Below, piece after piece: positions 25,393 through 33,406 of a stretch of DNA of 53,439 nucleotides; the stretch's first letter is position 1, and every line of letters starts with the position of its first letter. The notes below the pieces were generated by a model. It was not told the origin of the DNA. It saw only the letters and a program-made list of their open reading frames with translations, and searched no databases. The position numbers were made by a program, and so were the translations under genes. Origin of the DNA: Planctomycetia bacterium (GTDB lineage Bacteria > Planctomycetota > Planctomycetia > Pirellulales > UBA1268); the NCBI GenBank assembly GCA_021414115.1, contig JAIOPD010000093.1, positions 1-53,439 of the forward strand, read 5' to 3'.

Positions 25393-28300
25393 GTGCAGCA
25401 CCGCGCCACCACCTCGACACCCCGCCATCATGGCCCGCGCTTGCGCGCGCGGCAGCGATGCGGTGTCGCGCGCGAGCCGTGGGCGTCGGTATTCGTCGTG
25501 ATCGCCGCGCTGGCACTGGTCGCCGTGCCGATCCCCGCGGCCCCGTGGCTCTTGGCCGACGACACGATCGTCCCGCCCGAGGCCAGCGCCGGGGCGTTGG
25601 CCTCGCTGCCGGCACGCGGTCTGGCTGCCGCGATCGCGGAGGCCGGCCGTATCGAGGTGCCGGCCGCCGATCCTGCCGAGCCGCTTGCCGTGCGGGCCAC
25701 CCAGGCGGCGCGGTGGACCGAAGGCGCCTACGACGTCTGGCACCTCACGGGAGGCGTGACGATCGTGCAGGGCTCGACCGAGGCCGCGGCGCACGAGGCG
25801 GTCGTGTGGATCGAGCAGTCTCGGCCGGCTGACGACGCCGCCGACGGCCCGGCCGAGCCGCGGGTGCGCAGCATGCTCGTTCGCATGGCGGGCGATGTGA
25901 GCGTGACGTCGCGGTCGAGCGGCGCGGGTGAGCCGGCGACGGTGCGTGGGCCGCGCTGGGCCGGCCGCTTCTGGACGCTTCGCGACCCGAGCCTCGACTT
26001 CGCCAGCGTGGTGTCGACGACCGGCAGACCGCCGATCTACGAGGAGCCCGCCGAGCTGACGGCCGGAGGCGCGGACCGCCGCGGATCGGCCGTCCGCCAG
26101 ACCGGCCTCGAGGAGTCGCCGATCGAGCAGACGCAGTTCAGCGAGTTCGGCGCGCCGGCCGCGCCACAGGTGTCGCAAACGGCGACCGCCCGCCGGCTCC
26201 GCGCCTTCCCACGGTCGAGCGTGCCGCTGGCCATCAAGTGGCTGCCGAGCCCGTCGGGCAACGAGTGGATCGCGGTCATCAACTCCGGCGTGAATCTCGT
26301 CATCGACGGCGTCGATCCCGCCGGGCCACTCGACATCTCCGCCGACCGCCTCGTGATCTGGACCCGCGGTTCGGCCCAGCCCGATCTCGACGGCTCCGCC
26401 GCCCAGGCCGCTGACGTGCCGCTCGAACTCTACATGGAGGGCAACGTCGTTTTCCGCCAGGGGCAGCGGGTGGTCGAGGCCGAGAACATGTTCTACGACG
26501 TGCCCCGGTCGAGCGGCGTGATCACCGGCGCCACCGTGCTCACGCCCGTCGACAACTATTCGGGTGCCGTGCGGCTTCGTGCCGACGTGCTCCGGCAGGT
26601 CGATCGCAGCCGCTTCGTCGCGCAGCAGACCGGGCTCACGTCGAGCCGGCTCGGCGTACCGACGTGGGAGTTCCGCTCGCGGGAACTCGAGTTCACCGAC
26701 GAGCAGGTGCCGCTCGCGAGCCCCTTCGGCCAGCCGGCGATCGATCCCGCCACCGGTGAGCCCGCGGTCGAGCACCAGCAGTTCATCACCAGCCGAGGCA
26801 ACAGCGTGACGCTGGGCGGCGTGCCCGTGCTCTGGTGGCCGGTCTTCGCCACCAACGCGAAGAAGCCGACCTTCTATATCAACGATCTGCAGCTCAAGAA
26901 CGACCGGATCTTCGGCACGCAGGTGCTCACCGGCTGGGATGCGTTTCAGGTGTTCGGCTGGCGGCGGCCGCCCGATGGCGTCGACTGGGATTTCGACGTC
27001 GACTACCTGAGCTACCGCGGCCCCGGCGGCGGCACGTCGCTGCTCTACAACCGTCCCTCCTTCCTCGGGCTCGGCACGCCGGCGAGCGGCGACCTCGACG
27101 CCTGGTTCATCGGCGACGTCGGTCGTGACAACGTCGGTCTCTACCGCCGTGGCCTCGACTATCCGGGCTACCCCGACCGGACGTTCCGCGGCCGCAGCTT
27201 CTGGCGGCACCGGCAGGATCTCGGCGGCACCACCGACAGCCTCCTCGGCGGCTGGCAGGCCCGCGGCACCGCCGGCTGGATCAGCGACATGAACTTCCTC
27301 GAGGAATATTACGAGGCGGAGTGGGAGGAAGGCTACGAGCAGCGGACGTGGCTCGATCTCCGGCGGCCGGTGGAAAACCGTGAGCTTCGGCTGCTGTCGA
27401 GCATCCGGGTCGATCCCTTTTTCACCCAGACCGAGTGGTGGCCCCGGCTCGACCACTATTACATGGGGCAGCCGCTGCTCCGCGACGCGGTCACCTGGTA
27501 CGAGCACTCGAACATCGCCTACGCCCGGCAGAGCCTGCCGCAGACCCCGACGGTCGGCCAGGGCCGCAACATCTGGACGCTGCTTCCCTACGAGAGCAAC
27601 GTGCTGGGCGAGCGGGTGGCGACGCGTCAGGAGCTCGACCTCCCGTTTCAGGCGGGGGCCGTGAAAGTGATCCCCTATGCCCTCGGCGAGCTCGCGCACT
27701 GGGGCGAGGATCTGAGCGGCTCACCGATCGACCGCGCCTATGGTCAGGTCGGCATCCGCTCGAGCCTGCCGATGTGGTCGGCCGATAACACGGTCGAGAG
27801 CCAGCTCTGGAACCTGCATGGCTTGGCCCACAAGGTGGTCTTCGAAGCGGAGTTCTCCTACGCCGACTCCACCCAGAGCATCGACCAGTTTCCGCTCTAC
27901 GACCAGCTCGACGACGACGCCATCAACCAGTATCGCCGCAACATCCCCTACTGGGATTACGGGGCGCCGCGGGGCACGGGTTACCCGACTCCGCTGGCCG
28001 CGCCGTTCATTTTCGGACCCGACAACAAGTACGACCCGCGGACCTACGCCGTGCGTCGCGGCATGGGCAGCTGGGTGACCGGCCCCACGGAGATAGTCAA
28101 CGACCTGACCGCGTTCCGCCTCGCAGCTCGGCAGCGGTGGCAGACGAAGCGCGGGCCGATCGGCAATCGGCGGATCATCGACTGGATCACGCTCGACATC
28201 GACGGCGAGCTCTTTCCGGTCGACAGCCAGAACTTTGGGCAGGCGATGGGCCTCTGGCAGTACGACTTCCGCTGGCACGTCGGCGACCGCACGACGGTGC

Positions 28301-28704
28301 TCTCGACGGCCGACGTCGACTTCTTCAACAACGGGCAGCAGCTCTACACCTTCGGGGCGCTTTTGAACCGCACGCCCCGGGGGAGCTTCTATATCGGCTT
28401 CAATCAGTTCGGTGGACCGATCAGCGCCGCGGTGCTGACGGGCTCCTACACCTACCGCATGAGCCCTAAGTGGGCGAGCTCGTTCGGGTCGGCGATCGAC
28501 CTGACTGGCCGCAACATCGGCCAAAACTTCCAGCTCGTGCGGATCGGCGAGTCGTTCCTGGCGACGTTCGGCTTCAACGTCGACTACAGCCGCAACAACG
28601 TCGGCGTGACGTTCAACCTCGAACCGCGGTTCCTGTCACGGACCCAGTTCGCCAGCCGCCGCGGCATGGATATCCCCGTCGCCGGCGCCTACGGCCTCGA
28701 GTAG
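25393..28704 (+). CDS. LptD/OstA-like outer-membrane LPS-assembly protein
   Basis: Predicted outer-membrane barrel that inserts lipopolysaccharide. The 1103-residue protein starts with a signal or membrane segment (about 34-55, SVFVVIAALALVAVPI). It has an OstA/LptA-like repeat at about residues 340-375 (LELYMEGNVVFRQGQRVVEA), which is the periplasmic bridge domain. A long Tyr/Trp/Asp-rich region follows, alternating strands to the C-terminus, as in a beta-barrel. It is longer than proteobacterial LptD, as planctomycete versions tend to be. The GTG at 25393 is the best start because it keeps the hydrophobic leader, but its ribosome site is weak. A good promoter lies upstream. LpxK, LptF/G-like and WaaP-like genes elsewhere in the window support the LPS role. 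Confidence 0.8.
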   Translation: MQHRATTSTPRHHGPRLRARQRCGVAREPWASVFVVIAALALVAVPIPAAPWLLADDTIVPPEASAGALASLPARGLAAAIAEAGRIEVPAADPAEPLAVRATQAARWTEGAYDVWHLTGGVTIVQGSTEAAAHEAVVWIEQSRPADDAADGPAEPRVRSMLVRMAGDVSVTSRSSGAGEPATVRGPRWAGRFWTLRDPSLDFASVVSTTGRPPIYEEPAELTAGGADRRGSAVRQTGLEESPIEQTQFSEFGAPAAPQVSQTATARRLRAFPRSSVPLAIKWLPSPSGNEWIAVINSGVNLVIDGVDPAGPLDISADRLVIWTRGSAQPDLDGSAAQAADVPLELYMEGNVVFRQGQRVVEAENMFYDVPRSSGVITGATVLTPVDNYSGAVRLRADVLRQVDRSRFVAQQTGLTSSRLGVPTWEFRSRELEFTDEQVPLASPFGQPAIDPATGEPAVEHQQFITSRGNSVTLGGVPVLWWPVFATNAKKPTFYINDLQLKNDRIFGTQVLTGWDAFQVFGWRRPPDGVDWDFDVDYLSYRGPGGGTSLLYNRPSFLGLGTPASGDLDAWFIGDVGRDNVGLYRRGLDYPGYPDRTFRGRSFWRHRQDLGGTTDSLLGGWQARGTAGWISDMNFLEEYYEAEWEEGYEQRTWLDLRRPVENRELRLLSSIRVDPFFTQTEWWPRLDHYYMGQPLLRDAVTWYEHSNIAYARQSLPQTPTVGQGRNIWTLLPYESNVLGERVATRQELDLPFQAGAVKVIPYALGELAHWGEDLSGSPIDRAYGQVGIRSSLPMWSADNTVESQLWNLHGLAHKVVFEAEFSYADSTQSIDQFPLYDQLDDDAINQYRRNIPYWDYGAPRGTGYPTPLAAPFIFGPDNKYDPRTYAVRRGMGSWVTGPTEIVNDLTAFRLAARQRWQTKRGPIGNRRIIDWITLDIDGELFPVDSQNFGQAMGLWQYDFRWHVGDRTTVLSTADVDFFNNGQQLYTFGALLNRTPRGSFYIGFNQFGGPISAAVLTGSYTYRMSPKWASSFGSAIDLTGRNIGQNFQLVRIGESFLATFGFNVDYSRNNVGVTFNLEPRFLSRTQFASRRGMDIPVAGAYGLE

Positions 28705-28860
28705 CCCCCCCACTCCGGCCACGGCTATACTCAGGCTCCGGGGCCGGCAGCCAGACCCGGCGGAAGCAGGCTGCGGACCCCGCCGGGGTCGCGGTCGAGT
28801 CGACGGTCGGAAGCCCTGCCGGGAACACCGAACCTTCTTGTACCCGCCGACGTATTACTG

Positions 28861-29553
28861 ATGGATCTGCACGATTCACGCTCCGGTGGCCGCCACGAGG
28901 CCCCGTCCCAGGTTTCAGGGGGCGGGACCGTGGCCGGCGGGCTTTCCGACGAGGAACTGCTCCGCCGCTGTCGCGTGAACGGCGACTCGGCCTCGTTCGA
29001 GTCGCTGGTGCACCGGTATGAACAGGAGTTGTTCAGTTATCTCCGACGCTACCTCGGCAGTGCCGAGATGGCCGAGGATGTGTTTCAAGCGACGTTTCTG
29101 CAGGTACACCTCAAGAGGGAGCAGTTCGAGGAAGGCCGTAGGTTTCGGCCCTGGCTCTACACGATCGCCACCAATCAGGCCATCGACGCCCAGCGGCGCA
29201 ACCGCCGGCATCGCATGGTGAGCCTCGACCACCGGACAGGGGGCGAGGACGACATGGGATCGCTCGTGGAGATGCTGGCGGGCAACGGACAGACGGCCGA
29301 CGAGCAGATGCAGGTCGAAGAGGCCCGCGACTGGGTCCGCTCGGCCGTCGACGATCTCCCTGAATCGCTCAAGAGTGCACTGATGCTGGTCTATCACCAA
29401 GGCATGAAGTATCGCGAGGCGGCCGACGTGCTCGGCATCCCGGTGGGCACGGTGAAGAGCCGGCTCCACTCGGCCCTCTTGAAGCTCAACGAATCGTGGC
29501 GGCGGAGCGGGCGATCCATGCCCGACGCCGTTGGTGGCGGTGAAGGCGAGTGA
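28861..29553 (+). CDS. RNA polymerase sigma factor, ECF type
   Basis: A 230-residue sigma-70-family factor with only regions 2 and 4. Region 2 spans about residues 45-115 (FESLVHRYEQELFSYLRRYL, then FRPWLYTIATNQAIDAQRR). Region 4 spans about 160-215 (LPESLKSALMLVYHQGMKY, then EAADVLGIPVGTVKSRLHS). It directs polymerase to a specific promoter set. A TATACT box at 28726-28731 may be part of its own promoter. The gene 43 bases downstream encodes a membrane protein with an anti-sigma-like N-terminus, so the pair probably forms a regulatory switch. Confidence 0.9.
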   Translation: MDLHDSRSGGRHEAPSQVSGGGTVAGGLSDEELLRRCRVNGDSASFESLVHRYEQELFSYLRRYLGSAEMAEDVFQATFLQVHLKREQFEEGRRFRPWLYTIATNQAIDAQRRNRRHRMVSLDHRTGGEDDMGSLVEMLAGNGQTADEQMQVEEARDWVRSAVDDLPESLKSALMLVYHQGMKYREAADVLGIPVGTVKSRLHSALLKLNESWRRSGRSMPDAVGGGEGE

Positions 29554-29595
29554 GTGATGAAGGAGACACCATGATCGCTGGCACGAGGCTCCACC

Positions 29596-30573
29596 ATGCG
29601 TGAACAAGAACTGGTCGGCTTCCTGATGGGAGGCCTCGAGGAGAGCGAATCCCGCCAGGTCGAGGCCGCCTTGGCCGATCCTGTCCAAGGTCCGGCGCTG
29701 CGTCGCGATCTCGACGTGATCAAACGGGCGTTGCGGCCGCTGGAGTTCGATCGCGCTGTGACCGCGGCGCCCCCCGGCCTTGCCAGCCGAACGCTCGCGT
29801 TCGTCGCCGCCCAGACGTCCCCCGTGCCGGTGCCAACGGCCCGGCCGGCGGCGAGTCGGCGGGTGGACGAAGCGGCCTGGCAGGGGTCGTCGGCACGCCA
29901 GTGGCTCGATCGCGCGATCATCGCCGCTTCGGCGCTCGCGGCCTGCGTGCTGGTGGCACCGCTCCTGCTCGAATCGATCGCCGACTCCCGGGCCCGGCGG
30001 GCGCAGCGGAATCTCCAAAATATTGCCGGCTCATTGCAGGGCTATGCCGAATCGCATCGGGTCTACCCCGCGCCTCCGGGCGAAGGCCCGCTATCCCGGG
30101 CCGGGCTCTACGCCCCGACGCTCGTCTCCGAGCATCGGCTCGTGGCCGACGACGGCACCGTGCTCGTGCCCGATTCGAAGCTGGCCAAACAAGGAAACTT
30201 CCGTGTGCCGACGCTCGAGGAGTTGCGGGCGGCCGTGGGCACTCCGCAGTTCGACGAGATGGTGCGGTCGATGGGGGGCGACTACGGCTATACGCTCGGT
30301 CACCGCGACGCATCCGGCGTGCTTCAGCCCAACCGCGACCAGCGTCGGGCCCATCATCCGCTGGTCGCCGACGCCCCCGACGAAAGCGGTGAGAAGAGCG
30401 ACAACCACCCCGAGGGTGCTCACTTCATCCTCTTCGAGGACGGCCACGTCGAGCGACGCGGGCACGACACGCTGCACCGCGACGACCACCTCTACCGCAA
30501 TCACGACGGTGAGATTCGCGCGGGCAAGGATGCCGAAGACGCCGTCATCGGCGACTCGCACCACCAGCCGTGA
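29596..30573 (+). CDS. Anti-sigma-like membrane protein with pseudopilin-type C-terminal domain
   Basis: The 325-residue protein has an N-terminal helical segment (residues 1-50, MREQELVGFLMGGLEESESR) like planctomycete anti-sigma factors, a Pro-rich linker, and one membrane helix (about 112-130). The periplasmic part opens with RRAQRNLQNIAGSLQGYAES, reminiscent of the DUF1559/pseudopilin neck. Near residue 280 it has an H-x10-DG motif (HPEGAHFILFEDGHVE), close to the H-x9-DG signature of that family. It probably sequesters the sigma factor encoded just upstream and senses something in the periplasm. The start at 29596 has GAGG upstream. Sensing is inference. Confidence 0.7.
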   Translation: MREQELVGFLMGGLEESESRQVEAALADPVQGPALRRDLDVIKRALRPLEFDRAVTAAPPGLASRTLAFVAAQTSPVPVPTARPAASRRVDEAAWQGSSARQWLDRAIIAASALAACVLVAPLLLESIADSRARRAQRNLQNIAGSLQGYAESHRVYPAPPGEGPLSRAGLYAPTLVSEHRLVADDGTVLVPDSKLAKQGNFRVPTLEELRAAVGTPQFDEMVRSMGGDYGYTLGHRDASGVLQPNRDQRRAHHPLVADAPDESGEKSDNHPEGAHFILFEDGHVERRGHDTLHRDDHLYRNHDGEIRAGKDAEDAVIGDSHHQP

Positions 30574-30628
30574 TTCTCACGACTTCCTCGAGGTGATGAC
30601 GGGGCTGCCCGTGCCGCTCGCCTTCTTT

Positions 30629-30660
30629 CGGGAAGCCCCAAGCGCGAGCGCGGGGTATAC
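30629..30660 (+). repeat. Short palindromic repeat, family B, copy 3
   Basis: GGAAGCCCCAAGCGCGAG followed by CGCGGGGTATAC. This is the right-block variant of the element at 21205-21313. It folds with CCCC/GGGG and GCGC/GCGC pairing. Part of the 623-base gene-free stretch 30574-31196. Confidence 0.65.
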
Positions 30661-30696
30661 GGGTTGCCTCTCGCTGGCGTCGGATTGGCTTGGCGC

Positions 30697-30830
30697 GGGT
30701 CGGGGCTGCCCGTGCCCCGCGAGCTGGACGTTCGCTTCGGGCATCCTGCCCTTCGCTCTCTGCACGCCGGCTGCGCTTCGCCATCCTGGCTGCGCTGGCC
30801 GCCGAGCCCGGCTCTCGGGGCACGGGGGTG
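30697..30830 (+). repeat. Long palindromic intergenic repeat, family A, copy 2
   Basis: Begins GGGTCGGGGCTGCCCGTGCC and contains ACGTTCGCTTCGGGCATCC and GCGCTTCGCCATCCTGGC. Near its right end GCTCTCGGGGCAC pairs with GTGCCCCGCGAGC of its left end. The right terminus is more degraded than in the copy at 46161. Confidence 0.72.
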
Positions 30831-30888
30831 AGCCGGGCGTCCTTGGGTTCACTCTCGGAATCGGTGGCGATCTTCGATCCGGCGCCTT

Positions 30889-31101
30889 CCTGATCGGCGG
30901 TTCGATTCGATAGGACAGCGGATCACGGCCGTGGACGGCACCGTCATCGCTACGGTCAAGCCGCACGAGAGCAGCCGAGGGTGGAAGGGACCGCACTGCG
31001 ACGGCGTGTTGAGACTCGTCACGAATCGGCTCGATCTGCCGGCCGAACTGATCGCGGAGATGGATCGCCTGCGTTGGATGATCGAGATGCTGCGCAGTTG
31101 A
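30889..31101 (+). mobile_element. Remnant of an IS4-type transposase
   Basis: In one frame from about 30889 to the stop at 31101 the translation includes TVKPHESSRGWKGPHCDGVL, then RLVTNRLDLPAEL and a truncated RLRWMIEM. This is the DDE-domain end of IS4-family transposases, where relatives read YRYRW-T-I-E-x-F-F-R-x-F-K. Everything upstream of this block and the final FFR-type segment are gone, and no terminal inverted repeats are seen, so the element is dead. It sits between two repeat elements and short direct repeats at 31102-31171. Confidence 0.7.
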
Positions 31102-31196
31102 GGCACGGGCAGTCCCTCACGCGAACGGGATGCCTCGCGAGGGAACAGGCAGCCCCTCGCGCGAACATCGGGTGTATGTGGGGTCGCCTCTCGACG

Positions 31197-33257
31197 TCAC
31201 GTCGCCGCGAGGGAGCGTTTCGCCGCGGCTACGATGCCATCGGCCGTGATTCCAAAGTGCTCGTAGAGTTTTGGGGCAGGGCCCGACGCCCCGAAGCCCT
31301 TCATCCCCACGAATAGCCCGCGGCTGCCGAGCCATCGCTCCCAGCCGAATCCGCAGGCCGCCTCACAGGCCACGCGGGCCGTGATGGCCGCGGGAAGGAC
31401 GCTCTCGCGGTAGGCGGAGTCTTGCTCCTCGAAGAGGTCCCAACTCGGCATGCTCACGACGCGGGCATGCACGCCCTCTGCGGCGAGTTTTGCCGCCGCG
31501 TCGAGGCAGAGCTGCACCTCGCTGCCGGTGCCGATGAGGATGCAGTCGGGTTTGCCGCTGGCGGCCTCCTTGAGAATGTAGGCACCCTTGGCAGTGCCCG
31601 CCGCCGAGCCGAAGCCGGCCGCGCGGTCGAGCGTGGGGATGTTCTGCCGCGAGAGCACGATCACCGCGGGCCGGTCGGCCCGCTGCATCACCACGCGATA
31701 TGTCTCGACCACCTCGTTGGCGTCGCCAGGACGGAAGACCGACAAGCCGGGCACCGCGCGGGCGCTGGCCAGTTGTTCGATCGGCTGGTGTGTCGGGCCG
31801 TCCTCGCCGAGGCCGATCGAGTCGTGCGTGAGCACGTAGATCACGCCCAGGTTGCCGATCGCCGAAAGCCGCAGGGAGGGCTTCAGGTAGTCGAGGAACA
31901 CGAAGAACGTGGCGCAGTAGGGACGCAGGCCCGAGAGCGCCATGCCGTTGCAGGCCGCCGCCATGCCGTGTTCGCGGATGCCAAAGTGGAAGTTGCGGCC
32001 GCCGTAGGAGCCGTGGCCATAGTCACCGGCACCCGGCACGAGCGTCATCGTCGAAGGAGCCAGGTCGGCCGAGCCGCCGAGGAACCACGGTACGCCGGCA
32101 CTGATGCCCTGGATCACCTTGCCGCTCGAGACCCGGCTCGCGAGCCCCTTGGCATCGGCGGGGAAGCAGGGAAGCTGCTTGTCCCATCCCGCAGGAAGAG
32201 TGCCGGCGAGGAAGTCGCCGAGTTCGGCCGCCAGGGCCGCATCGGCCTTCGCGAGATCCGTCACCGTCTTTTTCCAGGCCTCGTTGCCCTGTCTGCCGCG
32301 GATGCCGAGCGAGTTTGCGAAATGGGCCGGCACCTCGGCGGGCACGCGGAACGACTCGTCGGCCGGCCAGCCATACGACAGCTTGGCCCCCCTGATCTCC
32401 TCGGCACCCAAGGGAGCGCCGTGCGACTCGTGCGAGCCCGCCTTCTTGGGCGCCCCGTAGCCGATCACGCTCTTTACGATCACGAGCGTCGGTTTCTCCT
32501 GCTCCCCCTTGAAGGCGTCGAGCGCCTTGCGGAGCGCGGCTGTGTCGTTGGCGTCGGCCACCCGCTCGATCCGCCAGCCAAGACCTTCGAATCGTCGGCC
32601 CACGTCCTCGGTGAAGGCGAGGTGCGTCTCGCCCTCGATCGTGATCGAGTTGTCGTCGTAGATCCAGCAGAGATTGGCCAGGCCGAGATGTCCGGCGATC
32701 GACGCCGCCTCGGACGCCACGCCCTCCATCAGATCGCCGTCGCTGCACAGGACATACGTGTCGTAGTCGAAGACGACATGGCCGGGCCTGTTGTAGTGAG
32801 CGGCCAGCCACTTCGAGGCCATCGCCATGCCGACGGAGTTGCCGCAGCCCTGCCCCAGGGGGCCGGTGGTCGTCTCGATGCCGGCGGTCATGTGGTGCTC
32901 GGGATGGCCCGCACAGACGCTATCGAGCTGGCGAAACCTCTTGATCTCGTCGAGAGACACGGCGGGTGCGCCGCTCTCACGGCGGATCCCCGCCAGGTGG
33001 ATCAGGGAATACAGCAGCATCGACGCATGGCCGCAGGAGAGCACGAAGCGGTCGCGGTTGGGCCACTGCGGATCGGCCGGGTCATAGCGAAGGAAATCCT
33101 TCCAGACGGTGAAGGCCACGGGTGCCAGCGCCATCGGCGTGCCGGGGTGGCCGCTCTTCGCCGCCTCGACGGCATCCATCGAGAGGGTGCGGATCGTGTC
33201 GATCGCGAGGCGGTCGAGGTCGGTGGCGTGGGGGGCGCGGGGCGCGGCGGTGGACAT
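31197..33257 (-). CDS. tkt: Transketolase
   Basis: Thiamine-diphosphate enzyme of the pentose phosphate pathway, transferring two-carbon units between sugar phosphates in the cytoplasm. The 686-residue length is standard. Landmarks are SGHPGTPMALAP near residue 35, the ThDP/Mg motif CSDGDLMEGVASEA near 155, the catalytic-domain ATFFVFLDYL near 415 and DSIGLGEDGPTHQP near 445. The start at 33257 has AAGGAG six bases upstream, and a good promoter lies at 33292-33321. It is probably a single-gene unit, since its upstream neighbour is separated by that promoter and a repeat. Confidence 0.95.
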   Translation of the reverse strand: MSTAAPRAPHATDLDRLAIDTIRTLSMDAVEAAKSGHPGTPMALAPVAFTVWKDFLRYDPADPQWPNRDRFVLSCGHASMLLYSLIHLAGIRRESGAPAVSLDEIKRFRQLDSVCAGHPEHHMTAGIETTTGPLGQGCGNSVGMAMASKWLAAHYNRPGHVVFDYDTYVLCSDGDLMEGVASEAASIAGHLGLANLCWIYDDNSITIEGETHLAFTEDVGRRFEGLGWRIERVADANDTAALRKALDAFKGEQEKPTLVIVKSVIGYGAPKKAGSHESHGAPLGAEEIRGAKLSYGWPADESFRVPAEVPAHFANSLGIRGRQGNEAWKKTVTDLAKADAALAAELGDFLAGTLPAGWDKQLPCFPADAKGLASRVSSGKVIQGISAGVPWFLGGSADLAPSTMTLVPGAGDYGHGSYGGRNFHFGIREHGMAAACNGMALSGLRPYCATFFVFLDYLKPSLRLSAIGNLGVIYVLTHDSIGLGEDGPTHQPIEQLASARAVPGLSVFRPGDANEVVETYRVVMQRADRPAVIVLSRQNIPTLDRAAGFGSAAGTAKGAYILKEAASGKPDCILIGTGSEVQLCLDAAAKLAAEGVHARVVSMPSWDLFEEQDSAYRESVLPAAITARVACEAACGFGWERWLGSRGLFVGMKGFGASGPAPKLYEHFGITADGIVAAAKRSLAAT

Positions 33258-33291
33258 GAAGGCTCCTTCGGGGCGTTGGATGGACGCGAGG

Positions 33292-33321
33292 AGTGTAGAA
33301 GTGGCGGGAAACAGCCGTCAA
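33292..33321 (-). promoter_or_regulatory. Sigma-70 type promoter for transketolase
   Basis: On the minus strand: TTGACG (33321-33316), an 18-base spacer and TACACT (33297-33292), about 35 bases before the start codon. Five of six and four of six consensus matches. Confidence 0.6.
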
Positions 33322-33343
33322 ACACGGCTCGTCCGCTTCCCGT

Positions 33344-33370
33344 CAGAAAGCCCCACGCGGGAGCGCGGGG
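33344..33370 (+). repeat. Short palindromic repeat, family B, copy 4
   Basis: CAGAAAGCCCCACGCGGGAG followed by CGCGGGG, the CCCC...GGGG variant of the family, between the DUF1570-like gene and the transketolase promoter. Confidence 0.55.
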
Positions 33371-33406
33371 AATCCGGGCCGCGGCATGATCCGACGAAAA
33401 AATACC

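Noticed and set aside
25105-27699. Long antisense frame across the LptD-like gene
   Set aside because: Arg/Gly/Pro/His-rich composition typical of the shadow of a GC-rich gene; the plus-strand frame has a promoter, leader and family features.
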